A stretch of DNA of 64,000 nucleotides from Conchocele bisecta (GCA_029237695.1 CM055277.1:41264242-41328241), one strand, 5' to 3'; shown: positions 30,871 through 43,736, numbered from the stretch's first letter. Numbers and translations: made by a program. Notes: generated from the letters alone by a model not told the origin.

Positions 30871-31110
30871 CAACCCCTACTATCTCATAATTAGAACTTA
30901 GTATCTCTTAGTTATGACTTACTATCTCCTAAGGACTTAGTATCTCCGAAAATGTGTTTATACATGTACAGTATCTTCTGCATGTAGCCAAATGGGAATT
31001 TGTCAGAAATCATGGTCCTATTTCGATATGAAACATTTTGCTCCGGTGTGGCGTGTAACACCTTTGACGCCTGCGGTACTAGCGGATACTAACGTATAAA
31101 CGTGTCATAC

Positions 31111-31203
31111 CTCTAGCGGAATTGGCGTGTACATACACCGTTAGGTTGGCCAACGTCCCATTGATGTCACTGATATCCCGTGTCACCTGATCCAGTTGCT
31201 CAT
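31111..31203 (-). CDS. Host 93-bp coiled-coil exon, type 1
   Basis: Acceptor CCATTGTAG, phase 1, residues DEQLDQVTRDISDINGTL with an NGT sequon. The donor reads AGAG/GTATGA. Confidence 0.65.
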
Positions 31204-31762
31204 CTACAATGGAACCGTATGAAACACATTGCATTCATTTATATATCTCACTATATCTCAGCACTTGATTTCAATAACCGAAAGACCTGTAATAAGTATA
31301 TGCCTATGTGTAATTTCCCGTATATAATTTGCAATGCAACTGGAATAAATTTGGATGTTATGTGAATGGTTCTTCATCGAACATATTCCATTCATATCAA
31401 AACGCGCATAGTTGAATTAGCATGGCAAATAACAAGTACATTTGTGTAATACATATTCAGTTTTGGAAGCTCTAAACATGTTAAACCACACATAGAGAAA
31501 ATCTCGTGATTAATGTTGGTATGTTTCTATGTCATTTACCTTCAATGATAATGCATGTTCATGATCGCAAAGCACCCGTTCTTGTCTTGCAGCAGTTAGC
31601 TGTCTGTTTTACAATGAAACCTCTCTAAACCGGAAATCCCGGGGACTTCCCAGGGTGTCCGGTTTAGAGTTGTCTCCACTGTATATGGAAGACAACGGCA
31701 TACAAATACCGAAACAATGTCATTAGCGACATTACAGAAGCCTGATTGTGTGAATAGTGTAC

Positions 31763-31855
31763 CTTTTGAATTTCTTTCTACCGCCGTTGCCAATCCAGTA
31801 ACTATTGCATTTACTCCAGCAATGTCTCTGGCCAACTTATGTTGCATAGAGGAAT
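31763..31855 (-). CDS. Host 93-bp coiled-coil exon, type 2
   Basis: Acceptor TTGTTACAG, donor AAAAG/GTACAC. It encodes DSSMQHKLARDIAGVNAIV. The sequon of other type-2 modules (NAT) is changed to NAI here. Confidence 0.6.
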
Positions 31856-31899
31856 CTGTAACAACAACGTATACATGTGATACGTGCAGCTCTTACTTT

Positions 31900-32960
31900 C
31901 GGGTACGAAATTGATTTAATATTTTTTTTTTTTTTCTCAATGAAAGTATATGTTGTGACCACTCATTTGAACCGTCTCGGTGGTCACGACATATGCTCCT
32001 GAGCGCATGGCACAAAATTATTTAGGATTTTCCGCAAACATAATGGCGTATCCTCAGCATGAAACGGGTTAGTTATTTACCTGAGTCCAATTTCCGTAAC
32101 CATTATTATACGAGACAACCCATGTCATTTTGCAGCGAAGATGTACGTTTGAAAAATATTTACAAATTACAGTTACCATGTTTTCGTTACATGACGTAGA
32201 AAGTAGACACTATTTTCATATAATTCCGTATAGACTATGAAAATGTCCCCAACGTTCGATATTCATGCAAATATTATCATGAACAATCTTCTTACTATAG
32301 GTACATGGCTCGTCTCACATACATCCGGCTCAGCAGGTAGATCTATTACCTCGCCGAGTTCAGATTATACTATTTACATTAAAATACATGACGTTCATCG
32401 TCGTTGTATTTAATAACGTCACGCTATTGACCAGCAACTTAGCTGTTCCATGAATTGCGACAAAATGACATAAAACAATAAGATTCCAAATGTTCACGTC
32501 GTATTTGGTTATTTACATTTTTGAAAACATTGCAAAACTCCTTACAAGCTTTAAACAGACCAAATGTTTTTCATACTACAGTAAGCCCATGGTTTTATTG
32601 TTTATATTTAACATTGCATTTTCAGATAGTTTCAAAAATGTAAACAACCAAATTCGGAACTGCCCGTAGTTTTATTCCTTAATTGATTTCTACTGTCAAG
32701 GATGTCGAAAGTTGATGAAATATCGAATTCCGCAGGAGCTCTGAATTGTTTGCCAATTTTTTACGTTGAAAATATTAGTTTTTAATTCGAAGTCGGCGAA
32801 ATATGGCGCTGTAATACGACTGAGTGAATCATACAAAAGTCATGTACAGTAGCTGATGTCACCAAAATTGCTAAGCATACTGATCTAGCTAAGCATACTT
32901 TGAGGTAATAATCATTTATTTTTTCCCGAATTTCGTATAGAACTAACGACTCGACTACAT
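31900..32960. repeat. Segmental duplication, copy 1
   Basis: Paralogous to 62270-63290. Shared landmarks include GAAGATGTACGT, ATGAAAATGTCCCCAACGTT, ACGTCACGCTATTGACC and GGCGAAATATGGCGCTGTAA. Copy 2 carries an inverted-repeat insertion (62955-63045) at the place where this copy has a single ACAGACCAAATGTTTTTCA arm. Confidence 0.75.
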
Positions 32961-34690
32961 ATATTTGATGATTAAAAGTAAGCATGTTTATACTGAATTT
33001 ATTACATTAATAAAATAAGTATAATACAAATTACTAAATTTAGCTTTAAATTGAAAATTTATCCCTGAAATATAAGTATACTTTGCAATTTTGGTGAAAT
33101 CGGCTACAGCCTGCTCAATTGGGTGCTAGCGAGTGCATAACAAATGGTATAACACCGCATCTCACTGTGAACTAGATACCTCTGATTTGAAATACTGTCT
33201 ATTTCACGAAACCTTTCTAAATTTGACGGCCATATAAAGAATGCAAACATAATATTTGTCTCGATAATAGTAAACTTTATCAAAATCTAAGAATGAGCTA
33301 GCTAGCCTTCTTTTTATTTCGAGAAATTTGGTCAAATATTGATTTTATTACGAAAAAATTATTTGTCTGTGGGAATTTAACATGGGGGAAAAAAGGCGGA
33401 AGAGCCGGGGGAGGTGTCAAAAAACGAAAAAAAATATTGAAATTGACACTGAAACCTGACTGGATAGTTTGGAAATGATGTAACTAAGAAAACAAAGATT
33501 ACATTTTGAAAAACGGTCCACTATTCCTGAATTTAAAAAAAAATCCCCTAGTTAAATCCCCATAGATATATTCACTTAACATAAGGAAATAGTTTTTTCG
33601 CAATAAAATTGATATTGGACCAAATGTAAAGCCACTGTACGTTTCACTACTGCACTTTTCACATGTCTTCAAACACAAAAACATGTTTGGAAACTGATTT
33701 AGTATACAAAACTAACATATACTGCCTAATAGATATATCCAAAGTCTTCAGATTTATATCTTAATAGCAATTTAAAAACAACAAAATCTTGTTTTGTGTA
33801 CCACTCAGTAGAGTCGAGACGCCAGTTTTCGGGGTAGTTGGAGATTTCGGGGTATTCATAGATTTATTAATGTATAGACATGTGTGCAACCGCGATGTGC
33901 TTTACGTGAGGTGATTAAAGAAAGTATGACTTGACGTACATTAAGTCCTTTAAAAATCCCACCAAATTCAATGTTTGGACTAAACATTGTTACTTTTTGC
34001 CATTTAGGTAATTTGTTCACGAACTTACCGTGAATTTCTGCGTCAGCCATTAATCTGCTTTTCAATATTGTTAAAATCATATAAACAAAAGAAAAGTTTC
34101 AAATTTTCCTTCACTGTGCCTCATTCATCGGCGAGATGATGAACAGCCAATGAAAACTCGGGACGAATTAGCAGATTTATTTACACTTTTGGAACAGACC
34201 CCGAAAACACCAACCATAAGTCAAGATTCAAGATGGCCGACTCCTGTGTTGCTAAACGCGCCGACGCGATTTTTAATCTAACAACAATCTTAGTTTGAAA
34301 GCAAGAAAACTAGACCCACCATCATACATAATGTCAATATTGACACTTTTCATTTTCGGAATCCCGAGTGTTTCCGGGCTAGCGTATTCGCTACTACTCG
34401 GAGAGATGTGGGTAAACTGCTTACACACAAAACCGTGACGTCACAAGCACGTGCGCCAAATTGTGAAGGCAAACGACAACAACAAGAAAGTAAACATTAC
34501 TTTTTATATTCGGACTCGCGAAGACGATATACTTTAACTGCAATTTGCACCAATGACATTGATTTATACACAATTGAACACGAACAGCAGAGCGACTCTC
34601 ACGATCTCATGACACCAGTTACAGTACAGTACCCGAGTACGTATTCGCGAATCAGTGGAACTTGGAAGAAAGAGCCAAAAGTGTAAATTA
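32960..34690. other. Host DNA without a recognisable gene
   Basis: AT-rich sequence with short open frames only. A 92-codon frame at 34408-34686 has no recognisable domain or splice context (see rejected items). Confidence 0.4.
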
Positions 34691-34695
34691 AATCG

Positions 34696-35750
34696 TACTA
34701 GCTACACACCTGAAACTTGGTATGTAGCTTCCTTATGATGAGTAGACGCACAAAGTTTATTTCGATTTTTTAATTGGACCCCGGGGTCATGGATTATCTC
34801 CACCTTTTCGAATTAGAATTTTCAATTTTGGCTTGCAAGTGGCAAAACTTTTAAACCGTACAAACTACACACCTGAAACTTGGTATGTAGCTTCCTTATG
34901 ATGAGTAGATGCACAAAGTTTATTTCGATTTTATATTTGACCCGGGGTCATTGATAATCTCGCCCATTTCGACTTAGAATTTTCCAATTTTGGCTTGCAA
35001 GTCGCAAAGCTTTTAAACAGTACTAACTACACACCTGAAACTTGGTATGTAGCTTCCTTATGATGTGTAGACGCACACAGTTTATTCGATTTTTTATTTG
35101 ACCCCTAGGTCATGGATTATCTCCCCCTTTTCGAATAAGAATTTTTAAATTTTGGCTTACAAGTCGCTAAACTTTTAAACCGTACAAACTACACACATGA
35201 AACTTGGTATGTAGCTTCCTTATGATGAGTAGATGCACACAGTTTATTTCGATTTTTTATTTGACTCCGGGGTCATGGATTATCTGGCCCATTTCGACTT
35301 AGAATGTTCCAATTTCGGCTTGTAAGTCGTAAAACTTTTAAACCGTACTAAGTACACACCTGAAACTTGGTATATAGTTTCCTTATGATGAGTAGATGCA
35401 CAACGTTTATTCCGATTTTTCATTTGATCCCGGGGTCATGGATTATCTCCCCCATTTCGAAATACAATTTTGGCTTGCAAGTCGCAAAACTTTTAAACCG
35501 TACAAACTACACACCTGACACTTATTTCAATTTTTGATGCGACCCCGGGGTCTTGGATTATCTCCCCCTTTTTTCATTAGAATTTTCCAATTTTTGGCTT
35601 GCAAGTCGCAAAACATTTAAACCGTACAAACTACAAATCTGAAACTTTGTATGTAGCTTCCTTATGATGAGTAGATTTTCGATTACTTCGATTTTTTATT
35701 TGACCCCGGGGTCATTGATTATCTCGCCCATTTCGACTTAGAATTGTGTA
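34696..35750. repeat. ~164-bp satellite-like tandem repeat, about 6.5 units
   Basis: Units start with TACACACCTGAAACTTGGTA near 34702, 34866, 35030, 35192, 35351, 35510 (truncated) and 35632. Each holds CTTCCTTATGATGAGTAGA and a GACCCCGGGGTCA palindrome. Spacing shrinks from about 165 to 122 bp at the right edge. Confidence 0.9.
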
Positions 35751-35853
35751 ACATATTGTAGGCAACCCTGTTACATATGGAAGACAACAGAATACAAATG
35801 CCGAAACAATACCATCAGCAACCTTACAAAGTCTGACTGTCTGAATGGTCTAC

Positions 35854-35946
35854 CTTTCGAATTCCTTTCTACCGCCAATGCCAATCCAGTAACTGTTGCA
35901 TTTACTCCAGCAATGTCGCTGGCCAACTTATGTTGCATAGAGGAAT
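35854..35946 (-). CDS. Host 93-bp coiled-coil exon, type 2
   Basis: Acceptor TTACAG, donor AAAG/GTAGAC. It encodes a DSSMQHKLASDIAGVNATV core with the NAT sequon. Confidence 0.7.
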
Positions 35947-36777
35947 CTGTAACAGCAAAATGTCCATGTATTACATACTTCGTGCAGTATTATGTTCAGT
36001 TCACAGTGAGTTATTGTAATATAATCATTGAACATATCAGTTGAAAAAAGTGATACTAGTATAAAACCATATGGTCAACTTGGGTTTCTGCCAATTATGT
36101 GGTGTTAGTAATATCTAAATAAGTACGTTACCCGATCAGACCTGGAAGATAACACATAAACATGATAACATCTGGCGAGTTTTCACACTCTAGTCTATAT
36201 TTGCCCCAACCATGGGAACTATATGTAAAATGTTAAAGGATCATACCCACTCAGTAGGCACACACTGTTCTTTATAGGAATTAAACCAGTGTATAATTGT
36301 GTCACTATTCCACCAGTTCTAAAGATTACGAGTGGCCGCTATACAGATATAATCATTTAGTAACATTATTTTACTGATAGTGACGTGCGTTGGTAGCAGG
36401 TTATTTTCATATGGAAATGAGGCATGGTATATTTTAATTATTTATGCTAGTTAAATGCGTCACCTGAAAAAATAATATTTTCGACATGTTATAAAGTATG
36501 ATAATTGCACATCAAAACATAAATACATAGCATCAACAGTAATGTCCGTTAATATTTTAAGGAAACACGGTTATCGACCCTGATATCAGTCTGGAAAGTT
36601 ACATCTGATATAAAATGTATAATACTGCCAATCAATACGTGTGGTAATGGTGAATGCATGTTTATTTTGCCAGAAAATGTCTCAGATGATGCATCTGATA
36701 TAAAGAACATGTTGTGCCTACAGAGTGGGCATGTACCTTTAATGACTAGTGAATACCAACGTATAAATATGTCATAC

Positions 36778-36870
36778 CTGTAGCGGAATTGGCGTTTACA
36801 GACACATCCAGGTTGGCCAACGTCCCATTGACATCACTGATATCCCGTGTCACCTGATCCAGTCGCTCAT
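36778..36870 (-). CDS. Host 93-bp coiled-coil exon, type 1
   Basis: Acceptor CCATTGTAG, donor ACAG/GTATGA. DERLDQVTRDISDVNGTL with an NGT sequon, followed by ANLDVSVNANSAT. Confidence 0.7.
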
Positions 36871-37879
36871 CTACAATGGAACCGTATGAAACACATTTTA
36901 TTCATTTATGTCTCTCACTGTACCTCAGCACTAGATTTCAATAACCGAGAGACCTATAATAAGTATATGCATATGTGTAATTTGCAATTTGCGATACATC
37001 TAGGATTTTACCTGAATTTGAACGGTTCTTCATCGAACATATTCCATTCATATCAAAACATGCATAGTTGAATTAGTATAGCACATACGTACATACGTAC
37101 GATATATGTGTCATGTGTTGCAATTCGTGTTGTATTGTATCAGATTGTATTATATTATAGTGTAATGCATTATTCTGTAGTCTATTGTATTGTATTGTAT
37201 TGTATTGTATCGTAGGTTGGTAATGTGTGGTCGTGTACTTGCCTAGATATGTAGTCAATAGGTTGAGCTGCCCTCAGTTCACGTGGGTTGTTAATTGCAC
37301 AATGCATGCCTTTCACCGCGCTTCATTGCACTCGCCGTTTCTACTTCGTAAAGTCGACTCATAGCTATTGTACATGTCTAGATATATATTTTATATATAT
37401 ATTCAAGGTGGGTTTGATTGTGTAACATATTGTAATGAACTCTACTTTACATTCAACATGTACGGTATTGCTTATGCAACTGCAAGACGACTCATTATTG
37501 TATTGTATATTTGATATCGCGTTACCGTGAACTGACTTCTATGTTGGGTATGTCATTTATGTAAGCATGGCTATCTGGCTTCATGCTTACATAAGATTGC
37601 ACTCGCCGTTTCTACTTCGTAGAGTCGACACATAGCTACTGTACATGTCTTGATATATATTTGATATATATATTCCAGAATACAGTCATCATCATCATCA
37701 TCGCCTGTTGTGGTTCATTAGAACCCGTGATAAACACTAGGGTATATTCGGGCATACGTTGTCAACCCTACACGCCTTGCCTGACAGGCAACCCTGTTAC
37801 ATATGGTAGACAACAGAATACAAATGCCGAAACAATACCATCAGCAACGTTACAAAGTATGACTGTCTGAATGGTCTAC

Positions 37880-37972
37880 CTTTCGAATTCCTTTCTACCG
37901 CCATTGCCAATCCAGTAACTGTTGCATTTACTCCAGCAATGTCGCTGGCCAATTTATGTTGCATAGAGGAAT
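37880..37972 (-). CDS. Host 93-bp coiled-coil exon, type 2
   Basis: Same splice sites and sequon as 35854-35946. The terminal part reads GLAMAVERNSK. Confidence 0.7.
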
Positions 37973-38807
37973 CTGTAACAGCAAAATGTCCATGTATTAC
38001 ATACTCCGTGCAGTACTATGCTCAGTTCACAGTGAGTGATTGTAATATAATCATTGAGCATAATTATCAGTTGAAAACAGTGATACAAGTATAAAACCAT
38101 ATGGTCAACTTGGGTTTCTGTGTATTATGTGGTGTTAGTAATATCTAAATAAGTACGTTACCCGATCAGACCTGGAAGATAACACATAAACATGATAACA
38201 TCTGGCGAGTTTTCACACTCTAGTCTATATTTGCCCCAACCATGGGAACTATATGTAAAATGTTAAAGGTACATACCCACTCAGTAGGCACGGACTGTTC
38301 TTTATAGGAATTAAACCAGTGTATAATTGTGTCACTATTCCACCAGTTCTAAAGATTACGAGTGGCCGCTATACAGATATAATCATTTAGTAACATTATT
38401 TTACTGATAGTGACGCGCGTTGGTAGCAGGTTATTTTCATATGGAAATGAGGCATGGTATATTTTAATTATTTATGCTAGTTAAATGCGTCACCTGAACA
38501 AATAATATTTTCGACACGTTATAAAGTATGATAATTGCACATCAAAACATAAATACATAGTATAAACAGTAATGTCCGTTAATATTTTAAGGAAACACTG
38601 TTATCGCCCCTGATATCAGTGTGGAAAGTTACGTCTGATATAAAATGTATAATACTGCCAATCAATACGTGTGGAAATGGTGAATGAATGTTTATTTTGC
38701 CAGAAAATATCTCAGATGATGTATCTGATATAAAGAACATGTTGTGCCTACAGAGTGGGCATGTACATTTAATGACTAGTGAATACCAACGTATAAATAT
38801 GTCATAC

Positions 38808-38900
38808 CTGTAGCGGAATTGGCGTGTACAGACACCGCCAGGCTGGCCAACGTCCCATTGACGTCACTGATATCCCGTGTCACCTGTTCCAGTCGCTCAT
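38808..38900 (-). CDS. Host 93-bp coiled-coil exon, type 1
   Basis: DERLEQVTRDISDVNGTL, then ASLAVSVHANSAT. Both splice sites are intact. Confidence 0.7.
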
Positions 38901-39907
38901 CTACAATGGAACCGTATGAAACACATTGCATTCATTTAGATCTCTCACTGTATCTCAGCACTAGATTTCAATAACCGAGAGACCTGTAATAAGTATATGC
39001 ATATGTGTAATTTGCAATTTGCAATGCAACTAGGATTTTACCTGAATTTGAACGGTTCTTCATCGAACATATTCCATTCATATCAAAACATGCATAGTTG
39101 AATTAGCATAGCACATAAGTATATAAGTACGATATATGTGTCATATGTTGCAATTCGTGTTGTATTGTATCAGATTGTATTATATTATAGTGTAATGCAT
39201 TATTCTGTAGTCTATTGTATTGTATTGTATTGTCTCGTAGGTTGGTAATGTGTGGTCATGTAATTGCCTAGATATGTAGTCAATAGGTTGAGCTGCCCTC
39301 AGTTCACGTGGGTTGTTAATTGCACAATGCATGCCTTTCACCGCGCTTCATTGCATTCGCCGTTTCTACTTCGTAAAGTCGACACATAGCTATTGTACAT
39401 GTCTAGATATATATTGTATATATATATTCCAGGTGGGTTTGATTGTGTAACATATTGTAATGAACTCTACTTTACATTCAACATGTACGGTATTGCTTAT
39501 GCAACTGCAAGACGACTCATTATTGTATTGTTTATTTGATATCGCGTTACCGTGAACTGACTTCTATGTTGTGTATGTCATTTATGTAAGCATGGCTATC
39601 TGGCTTCATGCTTACATAAGATTGCACTCGCCGTTTCTACTTCGTAGAGTCGACACATAGCTACTGTACATGTCTTGATATATATTTGATATATATATTC
39701 CAGAATACAGTCATCATCATCATCATCATCGCCTGTTGTGGTTCATTAGAACCCGTGATAAACACTAGGGTATATTCGGGCATACGTTGTCAACCCTACA
39801 CGCCTTGCCTGACAGGCAACCCTGTTACATATGGTAGACAACAGAATACAAATGCCGAAACAATACCATCAGCAACCTTACAAAGTATGACTGTCTGAAT
39901 GGTCTAC

Positions 39908-40000
39908 CTTTCGAATTCCTTTCTACCGCCATTGCCAATCCAGTAACTGTTGCATTTACTCCAGCAATGTCGCTGGCCAATTTATGTTGCATAGAGGAAT
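39908..40000 (-). CDS. Host 93-bp coiled-coil exon, type 2
   Basis: Essentially identical to 37880-37972, with intact acceptor TTACAG and donor AAAG/GTAGAC. Confidence 0.7.
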
Positions 40001-40831
40001 CTGTAACAGCAAAATGTCCATGTATTACATACTCCGTGCAGTATTATGCTCAGTTCACAGTGAGTGATTGTAATATAATCATTGAACATATCAGTTGAAA
40101 ACAGTGATACAAGTATAAAACCATATGGTCAACTTGGGTTTCTGTGTATTATGTGGTGTTAGTAATATCGAAATAAGTACGTTACCCGATCCGATCTGGA
40201 AGATAACACATAAACATGATAACATCTGGCGAGTTTTCACACTCTAGTCTATATTTGCCCCAACCATGGGAACTATATGTAAAATGTTAAAGGTACATAC
40301 CCACTCAGTAGGCACGGACTGTTCTTTATAGGAATTAAACCAGTGTATAATTGTGTCACTATTCCACCAGTTCTAAAGATTACGAGTGGCCGCTATACAG
40401 ATATAATCATTTAGTAACATTATTTTACTGATAGTGACGCGCATTGGTAGCAGGTTATTTTCATATGGAAATGAGGCATGGTATATTTTAATTATTTATG
40501 CTAGTTAAATGCGTCACCTGAACAAATAATATTTTCGACACGTTATAAAGTATGATAATTGCACATCAAAACATAAATACATAGTATAAACAGTAATGTC
40601 CGTTAATATTTTAAGGAAACACTGTTATCGCCCCTGATATCAGTGTGGAAAGTTACGTCTGATATAAAATGTATAATACTGCCAATCAATACGTGTGGTA
40701 ATGGTGAATGAATGTTTATTTTGCCAGAAAATATCTCAGGTGATGTATCTGATATAAAGAACATGTTGTGCCTACAGAGTGGGCATGTACATTTAATGAC
40801 TAGTGAATACCAACGTATAAATATGTCATAC

Positions 40832-40924
40832 CTGTCGCGGAATTGGCGTGTACAGACACCGCCAGGCTGGCCAACGTCCCATTGACGTCACTGATATCCC
40901 GTGTCACCTGTTCCAGTCGCTCAT
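40832..40924 (-). CDS. Host 93-bp coiled-coil exon, type 1
   Basis: Near-identical to 38808-38900, with donor ACAG/GTATGA (Thr codon retained). Element C lies in the intron upstream of it on the minus strand. Confidence 0.7.
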
Positions 40925-41458
40925 CTACAATGGAACCGTATGAAACACATTGCATTCATTTAGATCTCTCACTGTATCTCAGCACTAGATTTCAATAACC
41001 GAGAGACCTGTAATAAGTATATGCATATGTGTAATTTGCAATTTGCAATGCAACTAGGATTTTACCTGAATTTGAACGGTAAGTACATAAGTACGATATA
41101 TGTGTCATATGTTGCAATTCGTGTTGTATTGTATCAGATTGTATTATATTATAGTGTAATGCATTATTCTGTAGTCTATTGTATTGTATTGTATCGTAGG
41201 TTGGTAATGTGTGGTCGTGTACAGTAATTGACTAGATATGTGGTCAATAGGTTGAGCTGCCCTCAGTTCACGTGGGTTGTTAATTGCACAATGCATGCCT
41301 TTCACCGCGCTTCATTGCACTCGCCGTTTCTACTTCGTAAAGTCGACTCATAGCTATTGTACATGTCTAGATATATATTGTATATATATATTCCAGGTGG
41401 GTTTGATTGTGTAACAAATTGTAGTGAACTCTACTTTATATTCAACATGTACGGTATT

Positions 41459-41463
41459 GCTTA
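41459..41463. repeat. Target-site duplication GCTTA, left
   Basis: GCTTA precedes the left terminus of C. The unoccupied tandem copies read TATTGCTTATGCAAC (for example at 37468 and 39493), which fixes the insertion point. Confidence 0.9.
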
Positions 41464-41645
41464 AGTAGTATAGAGGGAGTCAAAATGATACCACCTAACG
41501 GTGGCATCATTTCTCCACCCTCTATACTACTCCACCACCCCCAAAAAATCAAAAAAATAGTTAACGATGAAATTGTCTCCCACCAACCACGAAATATTCA
41601 AAATTGGTGTCATAAATACATCATGTTTTTTTCACGTCCAATTGA
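41464..41645 (+). repeat. Left terminal inverted repeat of element C
   Basis: 182 bp that match the reverse complement of 59149-59330 with no difference seen by eye. The outermost 68 bp (41464-41531) are themselves a palindrome with 14-bp perfect outer arms, AGTAGTATAGAGGG/CCCTCTATACTACT. Confidence 0.95.
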
Positions 41646-41686
41646 ACATATAAATTTAATAGGTTATAATAAAATATTATAACAAA

Positions 41687-42068
41687 ATGGATAATAAAAT
41701 ACACAACGAATTGGACGTTTATAATGATTTGGATGAAGGATTTTACGCTGTTGTTTTCTACAGTATTAAAACACGGTAAAATGACAATACTATGTGATAT
41801 CGAATACATGAAATATCAGCGTAATTTATTACGCTGCGATAAAAACGTTGCATTTACAATATTAAACCGGCAATTATGTCGCCGGTATAAGTATCAAATT
41901 TATATAATGAAGCGACTAAATAGGATCGGAGAAACACTACCGAAACATTATCAAACTAATTTTATAAAACAGTTTAAAATCAAAGATTCGTTTACGGATA
42001 TGCGTTTCTACAATATCGCTTTTAACGAAGAAATTGGAAAATTATTAGAAGAAATTGAAAATTATTGA
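41687..42068 (+). pseudogene. Terminal ~125-residue Polinton protein (frameshifted)
   Basis: Homologue of the intact gene 9922-10308. It opens MDNKIHNELDVYND at 41687, changes frame near 41755, and then continues through LKHGKMTILC, FTILNRQLCRRYK and EEIGKLLEEIENY. It begins about 41 bp inside the inverted repeat and points inwards. Function is unknown. Confidence 0.5.
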
Positions 42069-43001
42069 ACAGAACTAATTTATGTTATAATCACACCAAG
42101 CAGACGACAATGTTCCAATTACACGTGTTATGAACATGTAAATTAGGTGTCCATTTTATAGAGAGATTACACGATTAGGTCTATCGCGTATAAAGATATT
42201 AATAATTTGTAAAAATTAAAAAAAAAAATAACAAAAGCCTCCACTCGTGCACAACACCCCCCAGCGACTGGGCAGATTTCTAGCCGGCACCCAGCCACTG
42301 GGGTGTTGGGACCTTTCTTAAGCCCACTCATCTGTTGGCTCACATTCTGGGTCGCCTTGAACCCCATTGCCAATTCCTCTATTAAGAGAAACCAGCGAAG
42401 TAAGACGAGCCTATGTGTGAATTTGGTTTCCGAAATTGCAAAGCTCTTAGGCAGAAATCTTTTAGGCCGGCACCTTTGAGCTACACAATTACATCGCCAA
42501 ATACACACATATGCATAGACTGCTACCATTAAACAGACGAGACGGACGTCATACCGGATCAACAACATGGCATGCACGAGATGAGACCAATTGTTGTAAG
42601 GTCAACAAACATATATATACTCATCAGTTTCCTATACAACATACAAATGGTGTGCATATTATAATATTATTAATACCTATTGGCGAAAGAAAACATGTGA
42701 TGGTTCGTTATTTTGTTAATTTTATAATTAATTTTATATTTTTTTTTAATAATTTAAAGCTGAACACTCCCTATTATTACATAGTAATTAATTTATGTTG
42801 TAACGACAATGTTTCAATTACACGGGTTATGGCCCATGCGTAAATTGATAGCCGAGGTAAACAGAGCCGATAATTCTCAGTGAAAAACACATGTTGTATA
42901 GGTATGTAAATTTGTTTACTGCACCAATATAATTTTGAAAAAATTAGGAAAATTAAGAATTTTTTTTTTTTTAAATTATTATTTTTTTTTTAATTATTTT
43001 T
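42069..43001. other. Non-coding region between terminal gene and internal palindrome
   Basis: I see no gene. The first ~100 bp match A (9840-9900). An imperfect GC-rich hairpin lies at about 42250-42312 (CAACACCCCCC and CTGGGGTGTTGG). One AT motif (AATTTTGAAAAAATTAGG) is at 42931-42954, followed by long T tracts. Confidence 0.45.
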
Positions 43002-43045
43002 AGTAGTATAGAGGGTGGTATCATTTTGACTCCCTCTATACTACT
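43002..43045. repeat. Internal copy of the terminal palindrome
   Basis: AGTAGTATAGAGGG...CCCTCTATACTACT, 44 bp, is a shortened version of the 68-bp terminal palindrome and lies 1.5 kb inside the left end. Element A has no equivalent. Confidence 0.9.
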
Positions 43046-43077
43046 TTTTTTAAATTTTTTTTAATTATTATATGGTG

Positions 43078-43736
43078 CTAAGTAACATTTCCTCCGACTT
43101 TATTTCCAAGTTTTACCCTAAATTTATCCCAATCAGTACACTCAATTTTTGGCATGGTGGCGCGCGCCTTGATCCTTATATCATTTTTTAATTCTTCATA
43201 TCTCCCCATTTCTTCCACCACGGATTCAAACTCTAAATTTGATATTTTCTTATCGGCCAACGCTTTGGACACCATAACGTCGATGCTATTTTTCTTAGAC
43301 CTAGCGAGAACGGATATTCTATCATGTTTTCTACTTTTTTTCTCGAGTTTTCCACCCGCCGCCCTAATTACCATACAAAGTGTTCCAGATAAAACGGTAA
43401 TTCCACTCAAAACCCCTGCAAGTGGAATCATTACAATTGTAGATAGCGTTGCAGCAGTTCCCGCCCACACAACACAGAAACACTTGCCAGAACCGTACTA
43501 GATGCTTCAGCTATGTTTTGCCGCGCGCCTATATTTATTAGAGTGTCTTTTTCTATTTGCACATTCTCTAACTAAAATATCCTGCATAGCGACGATATTA
43601 TTCAACCTAAAATCTGAACTCGTTAAAATTCTGAGTGGTATTGAAGTTGAATACAGTGTTGGTGGAGTGGTATTGAGAGTTGGAATACAGTATTGGTGGA
43701 TCGGTATTGACAATTGGAAGCGGTGACTTCGTTCGT
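43078..43736 (-). pseudogene. Two-hydrophobic-segment Polinton protein (start lost, frameshifted)
   Basis: Homologue of 19646-20266. The position of the start codon reads ACG (43734-43736). The Thr/Pro-rich N-terminus has fewer repeats than in A. A frame break lies near 43500. The hydrophobic pair and the RKHDRISVLARSKKNS domain are readable from 43470 to 43078. The C-terminus ends GGNVT, three residues shorter than in A. Confidence 0.5.

Larger units (their letters stand above)
35766..41463. repeat. ~2.03-kb tandem duplication array carrying exon pairs
   Basis: Three near-identical units follow one another. Each has one type-2 and one type-1 93-bp exon, spaced 2026-2030 bp from the same exon in the next unit. 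The third unit is split by element C and resumes at 59331. Each unit also has a TATTG microsatellite (for example 37180-37210) and a GCTTACATAA inverted repeat. Confidence 0.9.

Noticed and set aside
34408..34686. A 92-codon open frame on the plus strand
   Set aside because: No domain, no splice sites or promoter context, and biased Gln/Arg composition. Not supported as a gene.
43454..43501. Reading the two-hydrophobic-segment protein as a toxin or pore-forming effector
   Set aside because: Only two hydrophobic stretches support it. No sequence signature of a known pore-forming family was seen, so function is left open.
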